DNA from: Gerris lacustris
Lineage: Eukaryota > Arthropoda > Insecta > Hemiptera > Gerridae
Direction of reading: 5' to 3'
Length of the DNA stretch: 64,000 bases
NCBI GenBank assembly: GCA_951217055.1
Contig: OX578276.1
Location: 134,094,587 to 134,158,586 of the forward strand
Below the pieces are notes generated by a model. That model was not told the DNA's origin and ran no database searches. It worked only from the letters and a program-made list of their open reading frames with translations. The position numbers and the translations under genes are program-made. This document shows positions 47,741 to 58,115 of this stretch, piece after piece (the first letter of the stretch is position 1; each line of letters begins with the position of its first letter).

Positions 47741-47799
47741 ATTTGTACTAACTATTTGTACTCAGCGGAGTTAAGGAAAAATTAAAAGAAAATCATTTT

Positions 47800-48460
47800 T
47801 TTATCATTGAAGCGAGCGTCTTGCAATTAATATGTATTGAATATTGAGAAAAAAGTTAATCATGATGAGTTGATAGTTAATAAGAGGATGGTTGTAGTAG
47901 AGTGAGTCCCTAACCCTTTAACGTCCCGGCCTACTCCATTTAAAATATATCACTTTACTACACAAAAACTTCTGCTTTATCAGGTTGATATTTTACAATT
48001 GTACTTTAGACGATGTGTATAAAGTTTTATAAAAATCTTCAATTGTACTTTAGACGATGTGTATGAAGTTTTATAAAAATCGTTACGTTAGAACGTAAGA
48101 TGTCGGTAAAAACGTTGTTTTCTCCATTTTAAACGATTAGGTCCGCTTTAAATGTTTAAGCGATCTTTAATACTTCATAGCGGTGTCGGTGTTTGTTCTA
48201 CTAAAAAAGAAATATTATAAAAAATGTAGTTTCTCATTAAATAGATGAATTTTATTCCGTCCTAAAATTCAAATTTTATATTTGAAGCTTAAGTTTATTA
48301 CGCGAGCGTTGCGCGCGAACGCTTAAGCGGATAACGTTGACCAACGAACTTGTCGTGGGCATTGGTAAAATGAACATGTGAAATCGGTCATCATTTAGTC
48401 TTCGTCGGTCGTTATCGTCATCGGTCGATTTCGTGACGGTTGGTTTTGTGACAGACAGTT
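47800..48460. mobile_element. ATTGAAGCGAGCGT element, copy 1 (3' end decayed)
   Basis: Starts CATTGAAGCGAGCGTCTTGC and is collinear with 62296-63045 through ACTTTAGACGATGTGTA, TTACGTTAGAACGTAAGAT and TTTTAAACGATTAGGTCCGC. It also carries the type 1 stem-loop body (AGCGGTGTCGGTG, GCGAACGCTTAAGCGGATAA). The CAATTGTACTTTAGACGATG unit is tandemly duplicated (47995-48085). Confidence 0.7.
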
Positions 48461-49340
48461 TTGTGGCGGTCGTTTTTTCGGATTCAGTCCTGGGCTCCAG
48501 ACGCTGTTGTCATAAGGAACTTAATTCAAAAAATTTAATGACATTATGAGTTAAACACGGTTGGCATTTCTATAGTAAACGAGATGACTTAATCGAATTT
48601 AACCGATTTTAACAAATTTTTACTTATTCACTTGAGTATAAACCCAACAAACTAACAATACTATACTCAACAATACTATACTAACAACTAACAAATGTAA
48701 ACCCTTTTACTCACACTTGAAAAATAATTAACAACAATTCTTTACATCTTATTTATTTTTATTTTCATTATTATTATTTAAGTTTATGGATTTTTTTTTC
48801 TTTCTTATAAAGAAAAATCATAAGTTTATCAATTATTATTGTTTACCAATTATTATTAAAGAAGATCATAAGTTTAAGGATTTTTTTTTTCTTTCTTATA
48901 AAGAATAGTGTGTTCAGACTTACGGCAGACTAGTCTCATAACTGTTTCATTAAAAAGTGAGATAAAAAAAATTTATGTAAGATAGTAGCTATGTGATTTA
49001 TACAGACTGCGGTTTGTGAGGTGACATCATCTCATCACTGAATCTATGAGGTAAGATAAATAAGGATAGTTATTAGATAAACAATAAGCTCGGTGGTAAG
49101 CCATAGTGATAAAAACAGTGACAGTGATAAAACACATCCATCTGATTCATTGGAATTATCCCCAAATAATAAAACAACTAGAAAACAATGCGTCATATAG
49201 TCTATGACTCAACTTGCAATCACTTCGTACTTGAACAACAACGAGTTAAGACAACTTAAAAATACCTTCTTGCCAATGCCATTTCAAATAATGAATAACA
49301 GTACAAAACATAAGTATTTTCAGATGATAGGCACTTAAAC
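48461..49340. other. Intergenic, nothing recognised
   Basis: A short duplication of CTTTCTTATAAAGAA with flanking TAAGTTTA-GGATTTTTTTT occurs at 48780-48815 and 48868-48906. No gene. Confidence 0.4.
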
Positions 49341-49988
49341 AATAGTTATTTATGTAACTAGGCAGCAAAATGGAATTTTACTGACGAGTGATTAGATTAG
49401 CCTCCGAGCTGAAGGCGAGGACATGCTATGATAATTAACTGCCAAAGCAAAGCCGAGGCAGGTAATATACCAATTTGACTCAAATATTAAGCTTGGGAAT
49501 AATAACAATTGTGAATAGCAAAATGACAACACACGTTTATAACATACATAACTTCTGAATGAATAATGCACGCAATATAAAATGTTTATTTATATTTTTA
49601 CTAACAAATTACTAAAAGTATTAAAGATATCTTCTACTGCTTGAAAGAAAAGAAGTAACTAGGATGAACCAAGAAAAGTAGCTAGTCTAATCTAGAATGA
49701 CTTCAACAATAATAATAATAATATGGATGTTGGATGTTTACATGAAGCTGCAGTGTGGCCAGTGACTCCGCTATTTTTTTAATTAAAGATCTACTAGTCA
49801 TTGAACTTATTTAACAGAATTAACAAATATAAACAAATTATTTAAATATTAAAACGTTTATTTATTAAACTTTACTTATTAAACTATAACATATAAAGTT
49901 ATAAGATAGAGATAATAGTATAAACTGCTATTGCCAACATTATAACAATAAAAATGTTGCTGCCTAGGCATCAAAATTTTTCCTCATT
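49341..49988 (+). mobile_element. Long-TIR non-autonomous element, second locus
   Basis: The left part is the inverse of 12951-13050 (GTAACTAGGCAGCAAAAT, TTTTACTGACGAGTGATTAG). The right part (49654-49988) is collinear with 12601-12915. Most of the element (from 49432) is also contained in the 1,086-bp direct duplication. Confidence 0.6.
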
Positions 49989-50103
49989 TTAACGCCTAGG
50001 CAGTGAAATCACATTTCTCTGCCCGAAATCAGTTCTATAATGCCTCATTTTGCTGCCGCAAGTAGATAAAATATTTTATCCCGTTTCTTCATTAGTTAAA
50101 TTT

Positions 50104-50212
50104 TAAATAGTCTGCGAATTAGAGTGGCACATAGCTTCCTTGCATCTCACCATACTATTGATGTTACATGTTACTCTTTTACAAACTTGTCTAATTCTCT
50201 GTTTCCCCCTTT
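50104..50212 (-). mobile_element. Stem-loop repeat family, terminal fragment in inverse orientation
   Basis: Carries GTCTGCGAATTAGAGTGGCA and CATAGCTTCCTTGCATC, then runs head-to-head into the next, sense-oriented copy. It is repeated at 54435-54543 by the large duplication. Confidence 0.75.
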
Positions 50213-50517
50213 TGCTTCCGAGCTTATCGCAGGTAATGGAAGCTATGTGATCGATCTGAAGAACGAAAAATGTTTGCCTCCAATTTCACAAATTCTAAGA
50301 TAGATATCCGTTTCAGAAATCAGAGAACATTTTTGGTTCTGTGTCTGTCTGTCGTTCTGTCGCTAATTTTTTGCGAACCAACATATTATATTCAGAACTA
50401 CTCGTCTGATATTAATGAAATATAGATCATCATTTAGGTCATTTTTGACAGTTTTAAAAAACGGAGAGGAAAATGAAATAAATTTGACAATAATAGTTCT
50501 TAAAAGCATAAAATTAT
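50213..50517 (+). mobile_element. Stem-loop repeat family, type 2, copy K, left half
   Basis: Hairpin GCTTCCGAGCTTATCGCAGG, the TCCGTTTCAGAAATCAGAGA block and GTCTGTCTGTCGTTCTGTCG. It is cut at 50517 by the LINE. The uninterrupted version is at 54544-54900. Confidence 0.8.
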
Positions 50518-53500
50518 ATTTCCACCGTATATTTCAAACCTTCACTGAACTTTGATGTAATTTCACAACCTTTTGAAGAAGTGTTACATAAAGTGACTCT
50601 CACTTACCCTGACTCATCTATTATAATTGGAGGGGACTTCAATTGCCGAGTAGGAGAAGCGAATTCCTTACCGGATCCCTATTGTACGAACTTTATGTGC
50701 AGTAGACAATCGGCGGACACAAAAATAGAAAAAAGAGGGCAAACTCTACTCGATATAATGGAAAATAACAGTCTTATTCTACTCAACGGGAGATGCCCCT
50801 TAGATTTTCCAGGTCAGTTTACGCATGTATCTTCAGTAGGTAATTCAGTTATAGACCTTGTTTGGTGCGATCTAAATTCATCAAATTTAATAAAAGATTT
50901 CAGAATCAGAAACGAAATTCATCAATCTGACCATTTTCCGACAGTAGTCAGTTTAAATAAAGTGTCGGTTTTCACATCTTACAAGGCCAGAAAGAAGGAC
51001 TACACCAGATCGCCCTCTACCCGCCAAGAAATTACTAGATGGAACGAGTCAAAAGCAACGGAATTTAAGCTCCTAATGAAGTACAGCAAAAATGTGAAAG
51101 TAAATCCCAATGAAACAACGAACAACCTGAATTCGATCCTAGTAAACACTATTCTAATGTGTGCAAACGACGCCGGAATGAAAAATAACATCTCAATTAA
51201 CAATAAAAAAAATAATAAACCATGGTACGATTTAGAATGCGACTCTCTGAGAATAGACCTAAAAGATTCCCTTAAAAAATGTAAAAAATCCTGCTTTGAT
51301 GTAGTAACCACCAAAAACTATTTAGAACTAAAAAAGCAGTACAGAAATATGGTTTATGGAAAAAAAAGAAAGCATGAAAAAGAGCAGATTAAAGTTTTAT
51401 CGGAAGTCAAAAATGCATCCGCCTTTTGGAAAGTTATCAACAAATACAAAATTAGATATAAAAACAAATCTGTCATACCTATTGAGTCCTGGGAGTCTCA
51501 CTATAAAGAGATCTACGCCGGTGTTGTTCGGCCAACTGTAGAATACATCGGGGTGGGATGCTATCAAACAGACACAGATATTACACTAGAAGAGCTCTCA
51601 TCGGCCTTAAATTCGCTAAAAAAAGGTACCTCACCAGGATGCGACACGATATCAAACGAATTTTATAAAAACATACCTCAAAACTGGATGTTGTTTATGT
51701 TACATTTGTTCAACAAAATTTTTCATAGTGAAGAGATCCCGGAGGAATGGTCAAAAATCGAAACTATCATGATACACAAGAAGAACGATGCGAAGGACCC
51801 TTCTAATTACAGAGGAATATCCCTGGTCAACAATGTGGCAAAAATATTCACTCAAATAGTGTTGAATAGAATTAATTTCTGGTGTCAGTGCAACAATGTT
51901 TTGTCAGAAGGACAAAATGGTTTCCGAAGCGGACGGTCGACGTTAGACAATCTATTTATCCTGAATGCGGTAACACAAAACAATATAAGACTGTCAAAAA
52001 GATCAATTGTTGCCACTCTTATCGATTTTAAGGGAGCATTTGACTCCTTGGACCAAAATATTTTATTTGAAAAGTTATTCTTTTTAGGTCTAAGCACCAA
52101 AATCATAAGATTAATAAATAAATTCTACAACAAGGCTACTATGCATGTAAAAGCTGGAGGTCAGAAAACAGAAGCTGTTCCAGTAACAAAAGGAGTTTTG
52201 CAAGGAGAAATTTTGAGTCCAGTATTGTTTAACATTTTCCTTTCCGATCTAGAACCATACTTAAAATCTAATGGGTTAAGAGGAGCATCTATTGATGGAT
52301 ACAACGATATAGTAGCCCTCATATTTGCAGACGACCTTCTCGTATTTAGTAACTCAACTGTAGAATTACAAAAGAGCCTCAATGTAGTCGAAGAATATAG
52401 CCGACGCAATAGATTAATTGTGAACACCAAGAAGACAAGTATTATTAAATTCTGCAAAGGCAATTCACCAATAAATCAAAGGATACTGCTTGGAACGGAA
52501 GAACTGGATGTAGTCTCAAAAGCAAATTACTTGGGTGTTACCCTATCAAAGTCCTCGCTTTTCCGAGAAATGTGTAATAATGCTCTAACTAAAGCTAACA
52601 TAGCCACAGGAAAAGTTTTTAAAATATTAAGTGCGTCTAAAGCAAATTCATGGGAAACCCGCATAAAGCTCTTCGAAACAGTGATACTGTCAACACTACT
52701 CTACGCCTCACCTATATGGGCTTTAAGATATACAAACGACCTAGAGAAGGCGCAAAGCTATTTCTTTAAGAACTTATTAAGAATTCCGAAAAACACACCC
52801 AACTATCTAATTAGACTCGAAACCGGCAGAACTCACATATCTTATACAATACTAAAACAAAGCTTATGGTACATGCATAAAATTTCCTCCTTAGAAGATA
52901 CCCGGTATGTAAAAATCTGCTTTAATCGACTAGTGCATTTACACAGTTGCCCAGGAAACAATATTAAGTACAACTGGTTTTCCCAAGTTATCACGCTTCT
53001 TAACAGAGCCGGCACCCCATACAACCTAGCTGATCTCTTAAACCCTGAAATTCTAAAAAATAAAATCCCGATTCTTTTAAACCAATACAAAGGAAAATTA
53101 AGGAGTGATGATCTCGAAAGAGCGAACCAATCAATGTATAACCCTTTATTTCGAGAGATGTCCTGGATGGAGGGAGCAAACAATTATCTCAAGCTTAAGA
53201 TTCCAATCAAAGTAACGAGAATCATCGCCCAGCTCCGCACATCTTGCCAAAACCGTGCCAAAATCTTCCACGAGGGTTATGCATACGAATTCGACCAAAC
53301 AGAAATATGCTCGATCTGCAACCTCCAAGAAAAAGAATCCTGGACCCACGTCATCCTGAGCTGTACCGCATATTCCTACTTCAGAGCCTACTACCTCCAA
53401 CATCTACTTACTAATAGAAACGTCCACGATAACTATAAACTCATACTAGAATTATGTCGAAAAAAGGATATTTATAATTTATATAATTTTATTATCAACG

Positions 53501-53535
53501 CAATGAGAATCAGATCATTTATCATTCACGAATAA
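50518..53535 (+). CDS. LINE ORF2 protein, N-terminally truncated
   Basis: The open frame runs about 1,005 codons from the LINE's first base to the stop at 53533-53535, with no natural start ATG because the 5' end is lost. The endonuclease C-terminal half shows SSIIIGGDFNCRVGE (the catalytic GDFN) and later HQSDHFPTVV (S-D-H). Reverse transcriptase motifs, by residue counted from 50581, are RGISLVNN (about 408), NGFRSGRSTLDN (about 447), LIDFKGAFDSLD (about 480) and GVLQGEILSPVLFN (about 538). These are followed by the active site FADDLLVF (about 580) and NYLGVTLS (about 645). A C-terminal zinc knuckle, CSICNLQEKESWTHVILSC, is near 912. RNase H is absent. The protein copies LINE RNA at a nicked chromosomal target (family knowledge). 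The frame is otherwise undamaged, which argues for recent insertion. Confidence 0.93.
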   Translation: MSTVYFKPSLNFDVISQPFEEVLHKVTLTYPDSSIIIGGDFNCRVGEANSLPDPYCTNFMCSRQSADTKIEKRGQTLLDIMENNSLILLNGRCPLDFPGQFTHVSSVGNSVIDLVWCDLNSSNLIKDFRIRNEIHQSDHFPTVVSLNKVSVFTSYKARKKDYTRSPSTRQEITRWNESKATEFKLLMKYSKNVKVNPNETTNNLNSILVNTILMCANDAGMKNNISINNKKNNKPWYDLECDSLRIDLKDSLKKCKKSCFDVVTTKNYLELKKQYRNMVYGKKRKHEKEQIKVLSEVKNASAFWKVINKYKIRYKNKSVIPIESWESHYKEIYAGVVRPTVEYIGVGCYQTDTDITLEELSSALNSLKKGTSPGCDTISNEFYKNIPQNWMLFMLHLFNKIFHSEEIPEEWSKIETIMIHKKNDAKDPSNYRGISLVNNVAKIFTQIVLNRINFWCQCNNVLSEGQNGFRSGRSTLDNLFILNAVTQNNIRLSKRSIVATLIDFKGAFDSLDQNILFEKLFFLGLSTKIIRLINKFYNKATMHVKAGGQKTEAVPVTKGVLQGEILSPVLFNIFLSDLEPYLKSNGLRGASIDGYNDIVALIFADDLLVFSNSTVELQKSLNVVEEYSRRNRLIVNTKKTSIIKFCKGNSPINQRILLGTEELDVVSKANYLGVTLSKSSLFREMCNNALTKANIATGKVFKILSASKANSWETRIKLFETVILSTLLYASPIWALRYTNDLEKAQSYFFKNLLRIPKNTPNYLIRLETGRTHISYTILKQSLWYMHKISSLEDTRYVKICFNRLVHLHSCPGNNIKYNWFSQVITLLNRAGTPYNLADLLNPEILKNKIPILLNQYKGKLRSDDLERANQSMYNPLFREMSWMEGANNYLKLKIPIKVTRIIAQLRTSCQNRAKIFHEGYAYEFDQTEICSICNLQEKESWTHVILSCTAYSYFRAYYLQHLLTNRNVHDNYKLILELCRKKDIYNLYNFIINAMRIRSFIIHE

Positions 53536-53762
53536 GACAGCTTATTACGCGATCCATGCATATTATCAGTGAAAAATTGTTTTTCTTTTAAAGAGGTTTT
53601 AATGTTTTCTGTTTGTTATTTAAAATTTTGTTAAAAAGTTTTTATTTTGTTATTTTAAATCAAATTCTTATGTATATACAGTATACCTCTTTAATAATAT
53701 ACAACGAACTCACATTGTATGAGAAATGTAATAATTTCTTAAGCAATAAATCTATTCTATTC
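50518..53762 (+). mobile_element. 5'-truncated LINE with 1,086-bp flanking duplication
   Basis: A 3,245-bp insertion that starts inside the endonuclease coding sequence and ends after a 227-bp 3' UTR with GCAATAAATCTATTCTATTC, a short TCTAT-type tail rather than poly(A). ORF1 and the endonuclease N-terminus are missing. The flanks are 1,086-bp direct repeats instead of the usual 5-20 bp. An apurinic-type endonuclease, no RNase H and a microsatellite-like tail suggest the jockey/CR1 part of the LINE tree; the clade is not resolved. Confidence 0.9.
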
Positions 53763-54848
53763 TAATTAACTGCCAAAGCAAAGCCGAGGCAGGTAATATA
53801 CCAATTTGACTCAAATATTAAGCTTGGGAATAATAACAATTGTGAATAGCAAAATGACAACACACGTTTATAACATACATAACTTCTGAATGAATAATGC
53901 ACGCAATATAAAATGTTTATTTATATTTTTACTAACAAATTACTAAAAGTATTAAAGATATCTTCTACTGCTTGAAAGAAAAGAAGTAACTAGGATGAAC
54001 CAAGAAAAGTAGCTAGTCTAATCTAGAATGACTTCAACAATAATAATAATAATATGGATGTTGGATGTTTACATGAAGCTGCAGTGTGGCCAGTGACTCC
54101 GCTATTTTTTTAATTAAAGATCTACTAGTCATTGAACTTATTTAACAGAATTAACAAATATAAACAAATTATTTAAATATTAAAACGTTTATTTATTAAA
54201 CTTTACTTATTAAACTATAACATATAAAGTTATAAGATAGAGATAATAGTATAAACTGCTATTGCCAACATTATAACAATAAAAATGTTGCTGCCTAGGC
54301 ATCAAAATTTTTCCTCATTTTAACGCCTAGGCAGTGAAATCACATTTCTCTGCCCGAAATCAGTTCTATAATGCCTCATTTTGCTGCCGCAAGTAGATAA
54401 AATATTTTATCCCGTTTCTTCATTAGTTAAATTTTAAATAGTCTGCGAATTAGAGTGGCACATAGCTTCCTTGCATCTCATCATACTATTGATGTTACAT
54501 GTTACTCTTTTACAAACTTGTCTAATTCTCTGTTTCCCCCTTTTGCTTCCGAGCTTATCGCAGGTAATGGAAGCTATGTGATCGATCTGAAGAACGAAAA
54601 ATGTTTGCCTCCAATTTCACAAATTCTAAGATAGATATCCGTTTCAGAAATCAGAGAACATTTTTGGTTCTGTGTCTGTCTGTCGTTCTGTCGCTAATTT
54701 TTTGCGAACCAACATATTATATTCAGAACTACTCGTCTGATATTAATGAAATATAGATCATCATTTAGGTCATTTTTGACAGTTTTAAAAAACGGAGAGG
54801 AAAATGAAATAAATTTGACAATAATAGTTCTTAAAAGCATAAAATTAT
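53763..54848 (+). repeat. 1,086-bp direct repeat, right copy
   Basis: Duplicate of 49432-50517. Its right flank continues into the natural end of stem-loop copy K (AATAGGACACGAGAAAGCTA to TTGGCAG, 54862-54900), so this side is the undisturbed pre-insertion order. Confidence 0.95.
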
Positions 54849-54905
54849 TAAATTATACGAAATAGGACACGAGAAAGCTATGTGCCACATTAATTGGCAG
54901 ACTAT
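54544..54905 (+). mobile_element. Stem-loop repeat family, type 2, copy K, complete version
   Basis: Hairpin at 54544-54574, GTCTGTCTGTCGTTCTGTCG tract, short body and terminal CACATTAATTGGCAG. Confidence 0.8.
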
Positions 54906-55508
54906 TTTAAGGTGGGATTCCTATGCTGCGTCCGACGGGTGCGGCTGACGCGGTGCGCCAGACGCAGAGCACTGCTACAATGTAATTCAATGGGAGGGAT
55001 TCCTATGGTGCGTCAGACGCATGCGGCTGACGCTGGGTCGCTCTGGTCGTGCGGCCGTACCGGTTCGAGAGCAGTGTAGACGCAGACGCGAAGGAGATAA
55101 CAGGTCATAAATATGTACTCTACACCCACTTTATAATTGTCCGATTGAATTCGGTTATTTTTTAAACTATTCCTTTTTACAATTTTACAATTTTTAATCA
55201 GCCACCATTTCGTTAAATTAAATACATTTTTTTTTTTAAATACATATGTAATCCCCCATCCTTAAAAAACCCTTGGTTCTCAATATTTCCCGTATATACG
55301 TGAGTGGATATTTATATAAATATATTTTTAAAAAACTATTTATTTTACCGAAACGGTGCCAGGTTAAAAGTTGTTAAATTGTAGAAAGGAACAGTTTAAG
55401 AAAAGAAAAGAGAAAAAAAGAAACGGCCCATCGGAAAAAGTCCATCGGACAATTATAAATAGGTGGGTGTTCAAGTGCTTATTTACCGTTTTTTAATCAA
55501 ATCAGTTA

Positions 55509-55622
55509 TGTCGGATAAAGCACTGTTTAAAGTTAAGGAACATGAAAAGTTGGTGGATATTGTTTCAAAATTTTCTGTTATTTATTTTCTTTTTTTTCTT
55601 TTACGAGATCGAGAATGTAGCT
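55509..55622 (+). pseudogene. Harbinger accessory (MADF/Myb-like) protein, N-terminal scrap
   Basis: An ATG opens a 37-codon frame starting MSDKALFKVKEHEKLVDIVS. The LVDIV segment resembles the first helix of MADF DNA-binding domains, which occur in the second protein of many PIF/Harbinger elements. The frame then breaks down at an internal deletion. The evidence is short, so the domain call is tentative. Confidence 0.45.
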
Positions 55623-55872
55623 GAACTGCGTTGTTTTGCCTGAAATATTCCCGAAATTTTTTCTCAGCCTTCAACAAGTGCCGATTGATACGTTTCTCAA
55701 AACAACCTTCCTCAAAAATTTTTGATTTGAAAATAGGGTGTGCTGCAGCATTACCCTGACTTATTAGTTCCAGTAAAATGTCTTTGTCTTCAATCTCTTC
55801 TAAGTTCAAATAGAAAAGCAAATTGCGGACACTCATTATTGTCACCCTCTCACTACCGAGGCCACAGATCAA
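55582..55872 (-). pseudogene. Harbinger transposase N-terminal fragment
   Basis: A 96-codon minus-strand frame; the likely original start is the second Met (MSVRNLLFY). It contains HPIFKSKIFEEGCFEKRINR followed by FREYFR. This matches the usual start of PIF/Harbinger transposases (W-H-P-I, E-G-F, then F-x-Y-F-R before the catalytic domain). The frame ends in a basic RSRKRKKRK tail read from across the deletion, and the DDE catalytic core is missing. It is non-functional. Confidence 0.7.
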
Positions 55873-56009
55873 TTGAACGTATTCATAGAAAACCCTCTAA
55901 CCTGCGTCAGCCGCATGCATAGGAAACCCTCTAACCTGCGTCAGCCGCACTGCGTCTGACGCGTGCGTTAGACGCATGTGTCAGACGCAGCATAGGAATC
56001 CCACCTTTA

Positions 56010-56267
56010 TGTAGCTTCCAAAATAATTGATTTGAATTGATGCAAACATTGTAGCGTGTAACTGATTAAAAGTTGTTGTCTCAAGAAAAAAAACATTTAC
56101 TATTAATACTTAAAGGCTTAAAGTAGCAAAATACAATTGTTTTTGTGTAGCCAACAATGATTAACAAATGCATCTGAAAATCTTATTATATCATCTACTT
56201 GTCAAAGAATTGTACATAATTTCACTACAATAATATACCACACACCAACAGTATTAATATTTTCAAA
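56010..56267. other. Intergenic spacer
   Basis: No gene or repeat seen. Confidence 0.3.
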
Positions 56268-56861
56268 AATAGACTGCCAATTGGTGTGGCACATAGCTTC
56301 CTCGCATCCTATCCACGTACTGTATTGGTTTTATGCTTTTTTTACAAGCCATTATTGTCTAATTTGTTTAATTGTTTCCGCGTTTTTTAATCTGTCAAAA
56401 TTGTTTTTATACTAGAATTAAAGTATCAATTTAGCAAAAGTTAAAGAGCGCAGACGGTCCAAATTAATCTTGGGATATCTGCGGGTAACTTTAGATAGAC
56501 TGTAAAAGTTTCAAACAAATCAGATAAGTACTTTTGAAGCTAAGGGTGTAAATAGATGTATGTTTGTGCGCATGTGGAAGAGAAACAAATAAGCGCAGAA
56601 GGTTGAAACTTATATGGGACCAACAATGGGCTAATTATGACCTACCATCTAAATTTCATTAAAATCGTACGTGTAGTTTTTATGATAAATTGGTTCGCAA
56701 AAATCGAACGACAGACCGACAGACAGACACCGAACCAAAAATGTTCCCTGATGTCAGAAACGGATTTCTGTCTTGGAATTTTTGAAATCGGAGACCTAAA
56801 ATATATTCGTTCTTCGAAACGATCACATAGCTTCCGTTACCTTCGGTAAGCTCGGAAGCAA
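56268..56861 (-). mobile_element. Stem-loop repeat family, type 2, copy L
   Basis: One of the best copies. It begins AGACTGCCAATTGGTGTGGC, has the TTACAAGCCATTATTGTCTA body, a GACAGACCGACAGACAGACA tract (56710) and the TCTTGGAATTTTTGAAATCG block. It ends TTCCGTTACCTTCGGTAAGC followed by TCGGAAGC. The 70-codon frame inside is a family-wide by-product, not a gene. Confidence 0.88.
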
Positions 56862-58113
56862 AAATTTCCCTTTCTTTTCAATGTCAAAAGTGACAAGTAA
56901 AATGAGCATGGCTTGTTAAAATCGATGACCTAACATATCTTCAGTGTCATTGATAATTACTATAAAATAGAGCTTACTTCAGTCAAACACATAAGAACCT
57001 AGTTAAATCTTTACTTTATCTTTGAAACTTCTAACCGTTTTTCTTTAAAAAGATTTTGAGATGTTTGATTTCTAACAGAGAAAAAAAGTCGAGAGAGAGA
57101 GAAATCAAGGGTCCATTAGCTAAGCTTTTCCTGTAGTTAGAAAACTTGAAGGAGGAAAAAATACAGCAACTTGCCAGCCACAAGGGTAATGGGCGTCAGC
57201 CAACTTCTTACAGCGAGTTTAGAAGAAACAAAACATAAACTTTTCACAAAAACTTCACCCCCCGACCTTAAGTCGTAAAGAAACTAAGGGGGGGGGGGGG
57301 GGGGAACACCTAACAACAAAAACATTTATCATCCGTAAAATATTCCTAGAGATATATCTCGAACAAACACAAAGAAGAAACACGAAACAAAAAATAAGTA
57401 TAACAAAGGTAACGAAAAAAAAGCAACGTATTAAGTTTCATTTTAGGCAGAACAAGACTATCACTCTCAGACCGACGTGTAACATGAAACAAAAAAATGT
57501 TAAATTATAATATAAATCATTTTGTTTCTACAGTTAAATTAAAATAATGGAAAAATAAATTATTTAAGATTTAATTTTTTCAACAATATGAAATGAAATT
57601 GAAAGAAGGTAAAACAAAATGCTTTAAAAAATCACTTAATAACTTCATACATCGATTTTTATATGGAATGATGAGTAATAATTCATTATAATGTATCATT
57701 CATTGGGTTAACCAAAAAGGAATAAGCTCCGAAGCGTAAGTTAGTCGATTGTCTGTCGATGGCATTCCTCACCCTTTTTAATAAATTGTAATGGATATAT
57801 TTTTTGTTTTTTGTTTTGATTATTTGAATGAAACATAGAAGTAGATTACTTAGATTAGAGACAATGATAGTTAGTATGTAAAATAATGAACCTAGAGCGC
57901 CCTTCAAGAATGCAAATTTAAATTCTATTTTTTTTTTGCAGTATTTGGCATTCTGAATCTAATACTCCAGGAGGTCCAACGAAACTTAAAATTTGATGTT
58001 ATTATAGATTGCGTTAAGGGATATGATTTTTGTTTATCATGAATGTTAAATTTTATCCAAATCTGTTCAGTCGCTTGGGCTCCACGCGTCTGTATCATTA
58101 CAAGCCATTCATA
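56862..58113. other. Intergenic, nothing recognised
   Basis: Poly-G run at 57286-57304; no gene. Confidence 0.4.
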
Positions 58114-58115
58114 AA

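Larger units (their letters stand above)
49432..50517 (+). repeat. 1,086-bp direct repeat, left copy
   Basis: Base-for-base collinear with 53763-54848 at a constant offset of 4,331, without indels. The one difference I found is C at 50150 against T at 54481. It begins TAATTAACTGCC and ends GCATAAAATTAT, and the LINE starts at the next base. Confidence 0.95.
54910..56006. mobile_element. PIF/Harbinger element, internally deleted
   Basis: A 1,097-bp element with perfect 23-bp inverted ends beginning AGGTGGGATTCCTATGCTGC, flanked by TTA at 54907-54909 and 56007-56009. A 3-bp TWA duplication is the hallmark of PIF/Harbinger. Subterminal sequence is packed with repeats of GCGTC-AGACGCA and GCGGCTGACGC, likely transposase or accessory-protein binding sites. 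The two scraps of coding sequence in the centre are convergent, as expected of the two-gene Harbinger layout. Confidence 0.92.

Noticed and set aside
47995..48085. Short tandem repeat considered as a CRISPR-like or regulatory array
   Set aside because: Only two units, with no spacers; it is a local duplication inside a repeat also found at 62560.
51000..53403. Minus-strand open frames inside the LINE
   Set aside because: Shadows of the LINE ORF2 frame on the other strand.
49432..54848. Interpretation of the 1,086-bp flanking repeats as LTRs
   Set aside because: The enclosed protein is a non-LTR reverse transcriptase with an apurinic-type endonuclease. The repeats contain older mobile elements and lack TG...CA ends, a primer site and a polypurine tract.
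56637..56849. 70-codon frame recurring in several stem-loop repeats (also 59530-59814, and on the other strand 60113-60391)
   Set aside because: It reads through the hairpin and (GTCT)n tract and is shared only because the DNA is a repeat; there are no conserved start or protein features.
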